Shown here piece after piece: positions 23,401 through 38,078 of a stretch of DNA of 64,000 bases. Positions within the stretch are counted from its first letter, which is position 1. Each line of letters starts with the position of its first letter. The notes under the pieces are model-generated. The model did no database searches and was not told the origin of the DNA. It was given only the letters and a program-made list of their open reading frames with translations. This DNA is from Amaranthus tricolor. Its lineage: Eukaryota > Streptophyta > Magnoliopsida > Caryophyllales > Amaranthaceae. The translations under genes were made by a program, and so were the position numbers. The stretch lies in contig NC_080049.1 of assembly GCF_026212465.1 (NCBI RefSeq), positions 5,297,678 through 5,361,677 on the forward strand, given 5' to 3'.

Positions 23401-24954
23401 TACTTCCCTCTACTCATGTAGTCTACCAAAAAGCACAGATGATGCCCTTCGTGACCCAAAGTGGAAAAAAGCCATGGAGGAAGAAATCTTAGCCCTTAAA
23501 AGAAATGAGACTTGGGAACGTTGCATATTGCCAAAAGAGAAAAGAGTAGTAGGATGCAAGTGGGTGTTTTCAATAAAGTATCATGCAAACGGAACCATTG
23601 AAAGATACAAAGCTCGGCTCGTTGCAAAGGGATACACTCAAACCTTTGGAGTAGACTACTCTGAAACCTTCTCTCCAGTTGCTAAAATTGTACTATCCGG
23701 GTCCTCTTCTCCATTGCAGCTAACAAAGATTGGCCTCTATACCAGTTCGATGTGAAGAATGCCTTTTTACATGGGAAAATTGAGGAAGAGGTTTACATGC
23801 AGGCCCCTCCGGGCTTCTCACATGAGTACAATAAAGGGGAAGGATGCAGACTCCGAAAAGCTCTATATGGTTTGAAGCAATCTCCTAGAGCGTGGTTTGG
23901 AAGATTTACTACTGCTATGAAGAAATTTGGGTACAAACAGAGTAATTTCGACCATACTCTATTCCTCAAGAAAAGAAATGGTCTTATCACATGTCTTGTT
24001 ATTTATGTCGATGACATGGTTATTAAAGGGGATGATATAAAGGAGATCAATGATTTAAAGAGTCGCCTCTTCTTGGAATTTGAAATGAAAGACTTGGAAA
24101 ACTTGAAATACTTTCTTGGGATAGAGGTTCTCAGGTCGAAAACAGGAATTTTTATCAATTAGAGAAAGTATATTCTGGACCTACTAGCTGAGGTAGGAAT
24201 GATTGACTGTAAACCTGCAGAAACACCTATAGTAACAAATCATGGGCTTCAAATCATTGAGGGAGCTGAAATAGCAGACCAAGATCAATATCGCAGATTG
24301 GTAGGAAAACTCATATATTTATCTCACACCAGACCAGACATTGCCTATGCAGTAAGTGTTATGAGCAGATTCATGCATCGACCTCAGGTTCACCACATGG
24401 AGGCTGTAATGAGGCTCTTGAGATACTTAAAGGGAACTTGCAATAAGGGGATTCTCTTCAAAAGGAACCAACACCCAGATCTTGTGGCATATACTGATGC
24501 AGACTAGGCTGGTGACCGGGGTGATCGAAGGTCAACATCAGGGTACTTTACTCTAGTTGGTGGGAACCTGGTCACTTGGAAAAGCAAGAAACAAAAGGTG
24601 GTAGCTCTATCTAGTGCTGAAGCAGAATTCAGAGGAATTGCGAAAGGGATTACAGAAATTCTCTGGATTAGAAAATTGTTAGAAGAGTTGAACTGTCAAC
24701 AGCAGGAAGCAAACAATCTATACTGTGACAATAAAGCTGCTATCAGCATATCCGAAAACCCAGTCCAGCACGATCGTACTAAACACGTGGAGATAGATAG
24801 ACACTTCATCAAAGAGAAGCTGGAGAAAAACATCATCCGTCTACCTTTCATCAGATCAAAAGATCAACTAGCAGATATCCTCACTAAAACTGTTTCAGCA
24901 GAAACCTTTAACACTATTCTATGCAAGTTAGGTGTTGGTGACCCTACAGCCTAA
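20458..24954 (+). pseudogene. Copia gag-pol polyprotein, four lesions
   Basis: The frame is open from ATG 20458 to about 22945. It runs gag, zinc knuckle CSHCGGSHHTKEDC (about 21285-21330), protease FDCGATDTM (about 21770), GAG-pre-integrase WHRRLGHPSLGYL, and integrase HSDVWGP, SDNGGEY, QQNGVAERK. A 7-bp partial duplication near 22943 shifts the frame, and a 1-bp loss near 23693 brings it back. RT keeps WVFSIKYH, YGLKQSPRAW and YVDDMV. TAG stops follow at 24160-24162 and 24505-24507. RNase H (ALSSAEAEF, YCDNKAA) ends at 24954. Both TAGs are single C-to-T or G-to-A changes from the codon used in element 1. Confidence 0.92.
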
Positions 24955-24966
24955 CTTGAGGGGGAG

Positions 24967-25154
24967 TGTAGAAATATTCACATAATATTTCTGCATATCA
25001 ATAGTTGATTTCCTGCTTTTCTATTTTATGTAACAATATCATACGATATTCTTCTTGCCTTACTTAGATCACACAGTTGTTGTATATATTACAGGGCTTT
25101 ACACCCATTAATAAATAAGAAAGAATTAAACCCATTTCCGCTGACATATTTTCA
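24967..25154 (+). repeat. 3' LTR of copia element 2
   Basis: It starts TGTAGAAATATTC and ends ATATTTTCA. It is about 99% identical to the 5' LTR. Confidence 0.95.
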
Positions 25155-25351
25155 GATGTTAGTTTCATAAAAGTATATTGTTACCGTATAGAATATTGTT
25201 AAGATATTTCACACCTTAACGGCCAATTAAACATTTTTAGCCCATTAATTTTATTGTAGCTTTAAATACAACATTACAATGCTATTTTGTAGAATTTTTT
25301 TTAAAATTTGTTACCATTGACGTTTCATAAAACATGTTGCTACTAAAGGTG

Positions 25352-25619
25352 TTCATTCGGGTGATCGGGTCGGTTTCGGACGGGTTTCATTCGGTTCAGT
25401 TGTATTTCGGATCAATTATTTTTCGGATGCGTGTTACGGCGAGTCACATTCGGGTCAGGTCGGTTACTCACAGTTCGGTTGAAGATCAGTTATTTGAGCT
25501 ATCGAGTTAACATCGGTTCGGTGTCGGTTGAAGTTCGTGTCGAATAGTCAATCGGTCTCGAACTGTCATCGGTTAATAATTGGTTCGGTTTTACCAGGTA
25601 CAGATCGGGTTCGGGTATT
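25352..25619. repeat. GGTTCGG/TCGGGT degenerate repeat, joined to the truncated CACTA
   Basis: Starts AGGTGTTCATTCGGGTGATC and consists of variants of GGTTCGG, TCGGGT and GGTCGG. It resembles the 34.1 and 37.4 kb inverted arms in composition and start. It replaces the 3' part of the transposase gene and supplies about 40 spurious C-terminal codons. Confidence 0.6.
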
Positions 25620-27516
25620 ATTTTCCAGTACCTCTCAAATGGATACATCCATCTGTATTGGACCGGTCCTGCAATTCTAGCCTCATATGCCAAATGGATC
25701 GAAAGGTGTTCCATGCTATCAAAGAATATGGGCGGAAAGATAGTCTCTAGTTTGCAGATGATAACCGGAATATCTGCTTTCATCTTCCTCAAATCCTCCA
25801 CACATAGCTTTGTGGTTGTCAAACTTCTAAAATATAAGCTCAATTCGGTAATAGCTTCCCAAACCTTCACCGGTAGCAAGTCTCTGAATGCAATTGGAAT
25901 TAAGCGTTGCATGAAAACATGACAGTCGTGACTTTTCATGTCGAACATTTGATGCTTGGCCATGTCAATATTCCTTGCCATATTGGACACATAACCATCG
26001 GGAAATCTAATACTCTTCAACCATTGAAGCAAAGCACATATTTGTTGTACAGTCCGAATAATAGGTGGGTCTCTTTTCTCAACAATGCCTGATCTGAAAT
26101 TTGTTCTATTTCTCCTATAGGGATGACTTCTATCTAAAAACCTTTTATGACAGTCAAACCAACACACCTTCTTGCTATGCGTAAGGTAGAAGGCTTGTGA
26201 ATCATCCATGCAGTAAGGGCAAGCATATCGGCCCGTAGTACTCCACCCGGACAACATCGAATAAGCTGGAAAGTCATTGATCGTCCACATTAAAGCTGCT
26301 CGTAGTTGGAAATTCTCCTTTCTTGACACATCAAATGTACAAATACCCTCCTCCCACAACATATTCAGCTCTTGTATTAGTGCTTGAAGATATAAGTCAA
26401 TGTTGTGCTTTGGATTACTCGGCCCAGGGACAATCACGGTCAAGAACATATACGGCTTCTTCATGCACATCCATGGCGGAAGATTGTATGGTGTTAAAAT
26501 GACAGGCCACGATGAATACTGTTGACCGGAACTTCCAAAGGGGTTAAAACCATCTGTGCACAGACCAAGCCGCATGTTTCGAGTCTCCATTGCAAAGCAT
26601 GGATGCATGTCGTTAAATGTCAACCACGCTTCAGCATCGGACGGATGTATCATCTCTCCATCTTTAGTGCGGTGCTCTATATGCCACCTCATATGCCTAG
26701 CTGTTGCCTCTGAAGCATACAATCTTTGTAATTTGGGGCCCAGGGGGAAATAATGAAATTGCTTCTGCGAAACCTTATCGCCTTTACTGTTTCTTCTCCA
26801 TCTAGAAGTTTCACAAATATAACAGCAAGTTGCATTCGCATTATTCCCCCAATATATCATACATCCGTTAGGACAACAATCTATCTTCTCAACGGGTAAT
26901 CCAAGGGCAGCTACTTGTTTTTTCGTTTCATAGAAGTTGTTTACCATCGTATTCTGTTCTGGTAAGACTTCGTTCACAATAGCAAAAATATCGTCGTAAC
27001 ACCTCTCAGTGAGACGATGGTCTGTCTTCATGTTTGTAAGTCGACCAATAATAGACATCTTGGTGTGATTTTTAAAACCTTCAAATAACGTGTGCCGGTG
27101 GTTCATTATCTACTGACACTACATCATACTGGGAGGGAACAAACTGATGGTAAGTGTCTGGAAATACACTAGCTACTGCATCATGCACCATCTGTGAGTA
27201 TGGATTTGGATTGTTTGACGATTGCTCTCCCACTACCTCTACAACATCAGATGTTGTTCCTATCTTTGTATTTTGATGATATTCCCACTCATAGTAATTT
27301 TCGACAAACCCCCTTCTCATTAGATGTTCTCTTATTTCATCTACTTCCTTATAACAACAATTTTTTACACTTTTTACAAGGACATCTAATCTCAGAACTC
27401 ATGCTTTTTGTACGAGCAAAATCTGAAAACTCTTCCAACCCTCTCATAAATCTTAAACTAAACTTTCTATTTTTTCGTCGGTTGTACATCCAACTTCTTT
27501 CTTGCCTAAAATTCAT
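25617..27516 (-). pseudogene. TNP2-like CACTA transposase, frameshifted and C-terminally truncated
   Basis: From ATG 27516 it reads MNFRQERSWMYNRRKNRKF, then EIRCPCKKC (N-terminal transposase-associated domain). An A-run near 27361 shifts the frame, then MRRGFVENYYEWEYHQ continues to about 27085. A deletion plus frameshift follows, then the long core to 25620. The core has MSIIGRLTNMKTDHRLTERC, PNGCMIYW, CPYC and PFERYW motifs typical of TNP2-type transposases. Known: these cut CACTA ends during transposition. After PFERYW the frame enters the GGTTCGG repeat, so the C-terminus is foreign. Confidence 0.88.
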
Positions 27517-27539
27517 TTTTAACACCTATATATAATATA

Positions 27540-27960
27540 ATAACATAATTATTCAACTGATTAGTAAAGTAAGTTAATGAAAATAACATTATATGATAAT
27601 AATAATATAATTATTCTAATAAAATTATTAAAGCAAACAAATGTCATTAAAAATAAAATATAAAATAATAAAAAATATAAAAAACTCAAGTAAATAACAA
27701 TAGAAATTAAATAATAAAATTAAATCAAGTAAATATAAAACTCAAGTAAATAACAAAGAAAATAAAAAATGTACTAATTAAATAATAAAATTAAATCAAA
27801 TTAATGACAATAGAAATTAAATATAAATAATAAAAATAAATAAAAATAACTCATATAAAGAGAAAAAACAAAAAACTCACTAACCTATTCTAATTCTTTA
27901 GTTTCCAAAATACATGATGCACAACAATTCACAGCTTATATATAGAAAACATGGTGACAA
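27540..27960. other. AT-rich CACTA interior, no coding pattern
   Basis: Repeated AAATAATAAAATTAAATCAAGTAAA words between the transposase start and the subterminal repeats. Probably the 5' region of the element. Confidence 0.6.
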
Positions 27961-28298
27961 CACGGCGATTACAAAACCATCGCCACTTTAGAATTCAAAT
28001 TCAAATTCAAAAACATAGCGACCAAAAGGCTACCAACAGAACTGTCGCCTACATTTAAAAAAAAAATAAAACCAAATTCACGGTTTTTACTGGAGACCAA
28101 GGGGCGACAAACAGCACCAGTCGCCATGTAGTAAAATAAAATAAAATAAAGAAAAATGGCAGTTGGCGTTGACCTTTCCCGTCGCCATAGTACTTTCTCT
28201 GTTGGCGACCAACTGTGCTCTCGCCTTGCCGTCGCCATGGGCGACGAACACTCCCCCTCGCTATTTTTTCATCGCTAATTCAATAGCTTTTTGTAGTG
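27960..28298. repeat. CACTA subterminal repeats, GGCGAC/GTCGCC motif
   Basis: At least ten copies of GGCGA(C/T)/GTCGCC-type words in both orientations lie between 27962 and 28250, ending at the CACTA terminus. In this superfamily such arrays are where the element's DNA-binding protein attaches. Confidence 0.8.
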
Positions 28299-28301
28299 TA
28301 A

Positions 28302-29101
28302 AAAGGATAAAAACAAATTAAAAAAGTTAAAATAAGACTAAAAAAACAATTAACGACTAGTTTTTTTAATTTAACTGTATATTTAAACTGTACCACATTA
28401 TTATATAACAAAAAGTAAGACTCATTAACGTTATACATCTACCTTAACTTAACTTACATTTAAAGTGCATGCCCAATTTGTTGCTGTTTGTAGTTCTTTT
28501 TCTCAGATCCATCAATAATTTGTGCCGCCCTCATTCCAACACCTTAGGAATTATAATCTTTACATGTTTTTCTTTGATTTCCTTTTTTTGGTTTATTTCT
28601 TGCTGGATTTAATTAGATCACGCTAATGAGTGAGACCATTTTAAGTATTTGAATCTATATTAATCTATTAAGATATTGTTGATCACTTTATCCAAAGTAA
28701 ACAAACATTAAAAAACTTTGCGAAATAGAATTCAATATCATATACATTCACATAAACTGATAGTCATTCGCTAATATCAAGGTTTCTAAAAAGTGGTTCC
28801 ATATATATTATGTAAGCTAAATCAATGACTTATAACTACATAAAATCATAATGACCATAAAAAGGGTATGACAAGGATTAACCCTACCCTAAAAATTTGT
28901 AGTATTAGAACGACCATGTAATCATTTAAAAAGGATATGGTGAAATCTTAATTTAATTTCACTTCTTATGGAGTAAATAACAATTAGGAGTGTAAATAGA
29001 GGTGTCCAAACGAAAATTATTTGAATCGGTTTCAGATGAGTAAAAAATCAGTTCGAGTGAAATTCGATTCGGTTTTATGTTTTCATACGATTCACTTCCG
29101 A
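28302..29101. repeat. Dispersed repeat family, copy B (partial)
   Basis: Matches copy C from about 31345 onward. It begins directly after the CACTA end and stops at CACTTCCGA, where copia element 3 begins. Confidence 0.85.
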
Positions 29102-30325
29102 GCCAAGGATGGTTGAACCTTGAAGAGCATACAAACTCCCATTCAACTTACCCTTCATCACAACTAGTGAACCTCTAGCAACCTTCATAACTCCACCTTC
29201 ACAAGTGATTCTACACCCGATCTTATCAAGAGTACCCAAAAAGAAAAGATTCTTTTTTAAACCTGGAACATACCTAACATCGGTTAAGGTCCTCACAATT
29301 CCATCAAACATGTTCACTCTAATGCTCCCAATCCCAACAACCTCACAAATCATGTTGTTCCCCATGGTAACATTTCCCCCATCAACACTTTCAAATGTAT
29401 GGAAGAAAGTTTTGTTGGGAGTCATGTGAAATGTGCACCCCGAGTCAAGAATCCACTCATCATTATCTTTGTACTCATGTGTGGCAACTAACACATCACC
29501 ATCATCACTATCATTCACATAACTAGCATTTGCATTACTAGTTCCTTCCCTAGCCTCCTCATTTTTCTTTTTCAACTTCCAACAATCCTTCTTGATGTGG
29601 CCCTTAAGCTTGCAATAATTACAAGTTTTATTTTTATTTGGTCTAATAGACTTGGACCTCCCTTTACCCTTGTTTCCACTCCCACTAGTGGAACCTTTCT
29701 CTTGTGACCTCCCTCTCACAAACAAACCATCACTAGCATTGCTTTGTGACTTTTGTGATAATTGTGAATCGATAAGATCCCTTTGTGTCAAGGCACTCGT
29801 CACATCATCACTACTCAAATTATCTCTACCATAGAGTAGAGTTTCTCTAAAATTTTTATAAGAAGGGGGTAGAGAACATAAGAGGTAAATTGCCAAGTCT
29901 TCATCATCAAGCTTGACATCCGTGTTTTGCAAATCCATAAAAATGGAATAAAATTCATCTAAGTGAGGTTTCAAGTATTTACCTTCCTCCAAGCGTAGAT
30001 CGTAGAGTCTACTTTTCAAAAGTAGCCTATTGGTAACACTCTTGGCCATATAGAGTGATTCCAACTTCTCCCATATACCCTTGGTTGTTGTTTCTTTAAC
30101 AACCTCTCTTAGAACTTCGTTGGAAAGTCATAATTGAATTGCCGACAACGCCTTTGAGCTATCTCTTCCCACCTGATGTGGTCATTCCTTCCGGCATCTT
30201 ATCTACACCATCAATGGCCTTATGCACACCATTTTGGATTAAAATGGCTCTCATTTTGACTTGCCATAAGCCAAAATTTACATTTCTATCAAACTTCTCT
30301 ATGTCAAGCTTCATTGTAGTCATGA
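29102..30325 (-). pseudogene. Copia gag-protease fragment
   Basis: It starts MTTMKLDIEKFDRNVNFGLW near 30322, shifts frame near 30170, and is open again from about 30064. It then has LKSRLYDLRLEEGKYLKPHL, zinc knuckle CNYCKLKGHIKKDC and protease ILDSGCTFHM (about 29440). The end is at the truncation after LNGSLYALQGS. The gag is of the Tnt1-like type. It is not a complete polyprotein. Confidence 0.88.
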
Positions 30326-30381
30326 TTCTCAAATAACAACTTCTTAAGACACCGTAAAATCAACCTGGCTCTGATAACAAT

Positions 30382-34107
<3,726 letters not shown>

Positions 34108-34111
34108 CCTA

Positions 34112-34404
34112 GAGTTGTTCAAATGTGACCCGACCCGAAAATTCGAATCAAAATCGAAAGTTAACCGACCCGAAAATATGTTTCTTTTTTAGGTTTATCG
34201 AACCAATATTATCCGAACCGAAGTTGTGCCCGAACCGATTTACGACCGAAAATCGTAAAACTGAACCCGAACTGCGACAGATTTTATAATCGGCATATAA
34301 CCGTTAATCGAGATTACCCGAAACTAATAGTGACTGACCCGAGTCAACCCGAATCATGCTCAAAACCGAACTTGATCCGGCTAAAACCGACTTAATCCGA
34401 ACGA
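34112..34404. repeat. Left arm of a large inverted repeat (CCCGAACCG-rich)
   Basis: Starts GAGTTGTTCAAATGTGACCC and is the reverse complement, at roughly 85-90% by eye, of 37381-37664. It is composed of ACCCGA/CCGAACC words. Confidence 0.88.
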
Positions 34405-34734
34405 AGTTTTAATCGAAATGCCATAAACCTGAACCAATTTTTAACGTAGAGGTATGATCGACTAATATTCAATCATCTTATTAATTAATCTAATAAAGTA
34501 ATAGAAATTTTAATAAATTAAATTTTATACATAAATGGTTTCATATATTTAGAGTTAATAATCAATGGTCAATGTTTATTTAACTATTTTTAATCAATTT
34601 AGATGAAAAATGATAAAACTTTAATTTTATATTACAGTTAAACAAGTAAAAGTAACAAAGTAAAAATCATTAACTGATTTGCATTTTAACTATTTTGCCT
34701 TAACTAATGCATTTAATTTACATTTTCCGTGTAG

Positions 34735-34885
34735 CTACGTCTCCTTATCTTTCTCGAGCCGAGGGACTCTTTTGATCGTGCGCTCTCCTTTATGGGTATA
34801 AGCTGCCACCGTCCTTCTCTCCCCAAACCCTGTCCATAATTATTCTATGAGCGGGATACACTGGGTAGGATGATGATTAACCTAC
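34735..34885 (+). mobile_element. RTE LINE 3' tail
   Basis: CTCGAGCCGAGGGACTCTTT, AAGCTGCCACCGTCCTTCTC and TGAGCGGGATACA...GATGATGAT match the 3' end of the LINE at 59.28-59.43 kb. Only the last 150 bp is present. Confidence 0.8.
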
Positions 34886-36169
34886 ACTTAATATTTACCT
34901 AATTTGATGAAGCGCAATCAAGCATAGTCAAAAAATAACATTAATATATCTCCAAGATACATTATTATAAGTATTAAACTCAAAATTAAATAGATAAATC
35001 CAAAATGAATTTTTAATATATGTAACCATGTCGTTTTAGAAACTTTGATATTTATATATTATCAAAGTTATTAAGTACTACTTATTCAAGTCTACGTTTA
35101 TTGTTTGTTTTGTTGAAAAAATTAGAGATTTAGTCATTTATATATAAAATTGAGTTAAAGCTTTAGGCTTAGTCATGATAATATTCATGCTTCTTCTTCT
35201 TCTTCGGGCAATAATAATGGAAGACGGCGATGTGATATTTGCTTCAACAATGCTATCAATGGAGCTTAAACGATGCCGTTTTATTTCTGTACAAACGACG
35301 TCGTTGTTCGGGATTTTCGAACCACTGCGGGTCCCATTGCTCCTCCTTCAAAGACGCCGCTTAATGGCCGGTGATATGATTAATTTAGGGTTTATGAGGT
35401 CGTTGAATGTAATCAATGTATGATGGTTTCATTTTCGGGTTTGTTGATGGATGATTTTATCTCTAGTTTAGGATATTTTCTTAATTTTTTGTAGATTAGA
35501 TGTATCAAAAGGTTATGCAATGGTACTAGCTATCAATAAAATTCTACTTTTATTTTTACCTAATAAATTTGTTTAATTTTTTAATTGTTTAATTTTTATT
35601 GGTTTTTCCTTAATTTTTGTGTATTTTAATATTTTCTACTCCTATTTTATTTAGTTGTTACATAACGTAAAAACTATTATTCACTACCATACACTAATAT
35701 GCATTAATATGAAGTATGTTTTTTCTCCCTCTAATTAAGAATTAATATACGTACCATTCGCTTTTTAGATACTATTTACATTTTACTTTTATTTTGTATT
35801 TAGCTTTTAATTTAAAAGTTATTAGGAGTAATATTAGTACATAGTAGTCAATATTGAAATCATAACAATTCAGTAAAAACTAGTAGGAATTTTTCCTTAT
35901 ATAATTTTGTATTTAGCAACTAATATATCGAATAACTTACAATAAGTCATTTTAAATAACTATGTTAGTGGAGCAATATTAGAAGCAACATTATTCAATT
36001 AGAAATCTCGTACTTTTTAAGTAGTATTCTGGCTAAATAATGTATCGAATAATTTCAAATTATTTTGACACAAATAGATCAAATGTGCTATTTGGTAAAA
36101 TTTGAACATTTAAATATCTAATCACTCTAAAAAAACAACCCTAAAATAGTTAATATATTACAAAATAAT

Positions 36170-36810
36170 AATAAAAAAAAACTAAAAATAGAAAGCTTAA
36201 TAAAAAATTTAAAAACTAAAAGTAATTCTCAACAAATTTAATCTAAAAACGTTTCGCATCATATAAGAAAAGGTCCAAAATCCGTGGGAGAAATAATTGG
36301 ATTGTAAAACTAAACAAATTAACGACAAGTGTGATTAAAAGTGACTAACTACAATTGTCAACTTACACTCCTATTATATAGCCTACGGCCTAGGAGATAC
36401 AATATACCAGAAAATAAATGTAACATAAATTTAGCTGTTTGAACTTAAACTTACATTTAAACTATTTTAAATTTTTATATTTCAAAACAACAACCTAAAA
36501 ATAGAAAGGATAATAATAAATAAATAAATAATTAAAGTAAGACTCAACTAATTAACGACTAATTTTTTAAATTTAAAAGTACATTTAAACTATATCACAT
36601 TATTATATAACAAAAGTAAACCATATCACATTATTATATGACAAAAAGTAAGACTCAATTCACTAACGTTATGCATCTAGCTTAGCTTAACTGATAGAAT
36701 TCAATATCATATATATTCACAAAAACTGATAGAGTAATTCGTGAATATCAAGGCTTCTAAAAAGTAGTTTCATATATTCTATGTAAGCTAAATCGATGGC
36801 TTATAACTAT
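36170..36810. repeat. Dispersed repeat family, copy D (diverged)
   Basis: Shares with 6290-6720 and copies A and C the ordered words CTCCTATTATATAGCCTACGG, GAACTTAAACTTACATTTAAAC and ATATCAAGG(C/T)TTCTAAAAAG. More diverged than A-C. Confidence 0.65.
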
Positions 36811-37015
36811 TCATTCATACATACTCGAGTTCAAACAACTCTAGGAATTAACCAATCCATAATAAAAATAGCATTAACAGCCTAAGAATCTGTTTTGACA
36901 AGCTTTGTGTGTTTTACTTCAGTTTTCGAGTGGCCAAAGTTATGCCTTTTTGTTTGACTGCATTAGGCAGCTTACTAGCAAGCTCAAAACTCTAGCGAAA
37001 TAACTCGGGTGTTGA

Positions 37016-37224
37016 AAAGGTTCGTGTAGGAGGGAATGTAGTGCTGCTAAATACCACGGTGTTCATAGAGTTGTTAATATTTTTGGTTGTTTTGATCTAA
37101 AGAAAGGCATTGAAGGTCGCTTGGGCAAGAATTATCTGGAGAGGATGGCTAACACTGGATTTATTGACGTTTTTAGTAAAACTGGTAAGCTAAACGAAAC
37201 ATTATTTAGATTGCCTATAAACTG
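37016..37224 (+). pseudogene. Unidentified exon-like fragment
   Basis: An open frame reads KYHGVHRVVNIFGCFDLKKG, then IEGRLGKNYLERMANTGFID, then VFSKTG. A consensus GTAAGC splice donor follows at 37190. Codon use looks protein-like in an otherwise AT-rich repeat. The family was not recognised. It lies between inverted arms, so it may be a captured gene fragment. Confidence 0.4.
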
Positions 37225-37380
37225 ATTTTGTTATGAAAGATTTTGTTTATTTGATCTTTTTGGAATTCATTGTAAATTGTAGTTGTTGGTCTTCTATTGG
37301 TAATGTACTTTTTAATTCAGTATTCAACTCAGTGGTGTCTTCTTGCAGGGAAATTTTAGTACCGTGTAAGTAAGGAAAAT

Positions 37381-37664
37381 TCGTTCGGGTTAAGTCGGTT
37401 TTAGCCGGATCAAGTTCGGTTTTGAGCATGACTCGGGTCGGTCACTATTAGGTTTGGGTAATATCGGTTAACGGTTATGTGTCGATTATAAAAATCGATC
37501 GCAGTTCGGGTTCAATTTTACGATTTTTGGTCGTAAATCGGTTTGGGCGCAACTTCGGTTCGGATAATGTCGGTTCGATAAACCTAAAAAAGAAACATAT
37601 ATTCGGGTCGGTTAACTTTCGGTTTCGGATTAGATTTTCGGCTCGGGTCACATTTGAACAGCTC
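37381..37664. repeat. Right arm of the large inverted repeat (GGTTCGG-rich)
   Basis: Reverse complement of 34112-34404, ending CACATTTGAACAGCTC. The flanking 9-10 bp do not match those of the left arm. Confidence 0.88.
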
Positions 37665-38000
37665 AAATAACTACTTCCTCCTATTCATTGTCTCATTTCC
37701 TTATTTGGTCAAGTCACCCTAAATGTCTCATTTCTATTTTGGGTATGTTATCTTTACTAATTTACCACTACTAAACTTAGCTTTATCACACCTTTTCATC
37801 TACTAACCCTACTTTACCCCTATAAAAATTTAAAAACACTATACATTTTTCTTTCACATGTGATCCCATTTAACCACCTAAAAAATAGTGAAAAGTCAAA
37901 TGAGTATTATTTTAGGATTATCTTTAAAATTAACGAAATGGAGGTTTTTTTTTATGTAGTGTTGTCCAACTTATTTCACTCGTAAGCTGTGGCCAGAATT

Positions 38001-38022
38001 TAGAGAGAGAGAGAGAGAGAAA
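38001..38022 (+). promoter_or_regulatory. (GA)n tract in the LTD 5' leader
   Basis: About ten AG units 57 bp before the LTD start codon, followed by an (AC)n tract. Such GA/CT tracts are common in plant core promoters and leaders. Confidence 0.5.
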
Positions 38023-38078
38023 GGATAAAGAGAAAGCGCCAATCTTGTTCATCTGAAGAGACACACACACACTTAGCC

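Larger units (their letters stand above)
19882..25154 (+). mobile_element. Ty1/copia LTR retrotransposon 2, chimeric, recent
   Basis: The two 188-bp LTRs (19882-20069 and 24967-25154) differ at about two positions, so insertion was recent compared with element 1. The primer-binding site TGGTATCAGAGCCG follows LTR1 at 20070. After about 300 bp of unrelated sequence ending in an LTR-like block, the same site recurs at 20377. The polypurine tract GAGGGGGAG is at 24958-24966. The coding region is one long gag-integrase frame followed by a broken RT/RNase H part. Confidence 0.95.
19877..25159. repeat. 5-bp target site duplication GATGT around copia element 2
   Basis: GATGT at 19877-19881 and again at 25155-25159, directly outside LTR ends that start TG and end CA. 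Confidence 0.95.
25617..28298 (-). mobile_element. CACTA (En/Spm) transposon, one end deleted
   Basis: On the minus strand the element starts CACTACAAAAAGC at 28298. About 330 bp of subterminal repeats follow, then a transposase gene. The other terminal repeat is absent, because sequence is lost at about 25620 where a GGTTCGG repeat begins. TAA follows the right end, but the target duplication cannot be confirmed without the left end. Confidence 0.88.
34405..37380. other. Interior of the inverted-repeat segment
   Basis: Contains a LINE 3' tail (34735-34885), a possible coding scrap near 35195-35400 (CDICFNNAI and, after a stop, MPFYFCTNDVVVRDFRTTAG), repeat copy D (36170-36810) and an exon-like stretch (37016-37224). 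No transposase motif was recognised. Confidence 0.5.

Noticed and set aside
35175..35423. 82-residue ORF starting MIIFMLLLLLRA
   Set aside because: Its hydrophobic start comes from a CTT repeat. Another frame looks more protein-like but has stops, so no gene was called.
37475..37670. Overlapping ORFs on both strands
   Set aside because: Shadows of the GGTTCGG-rich inverted arm.
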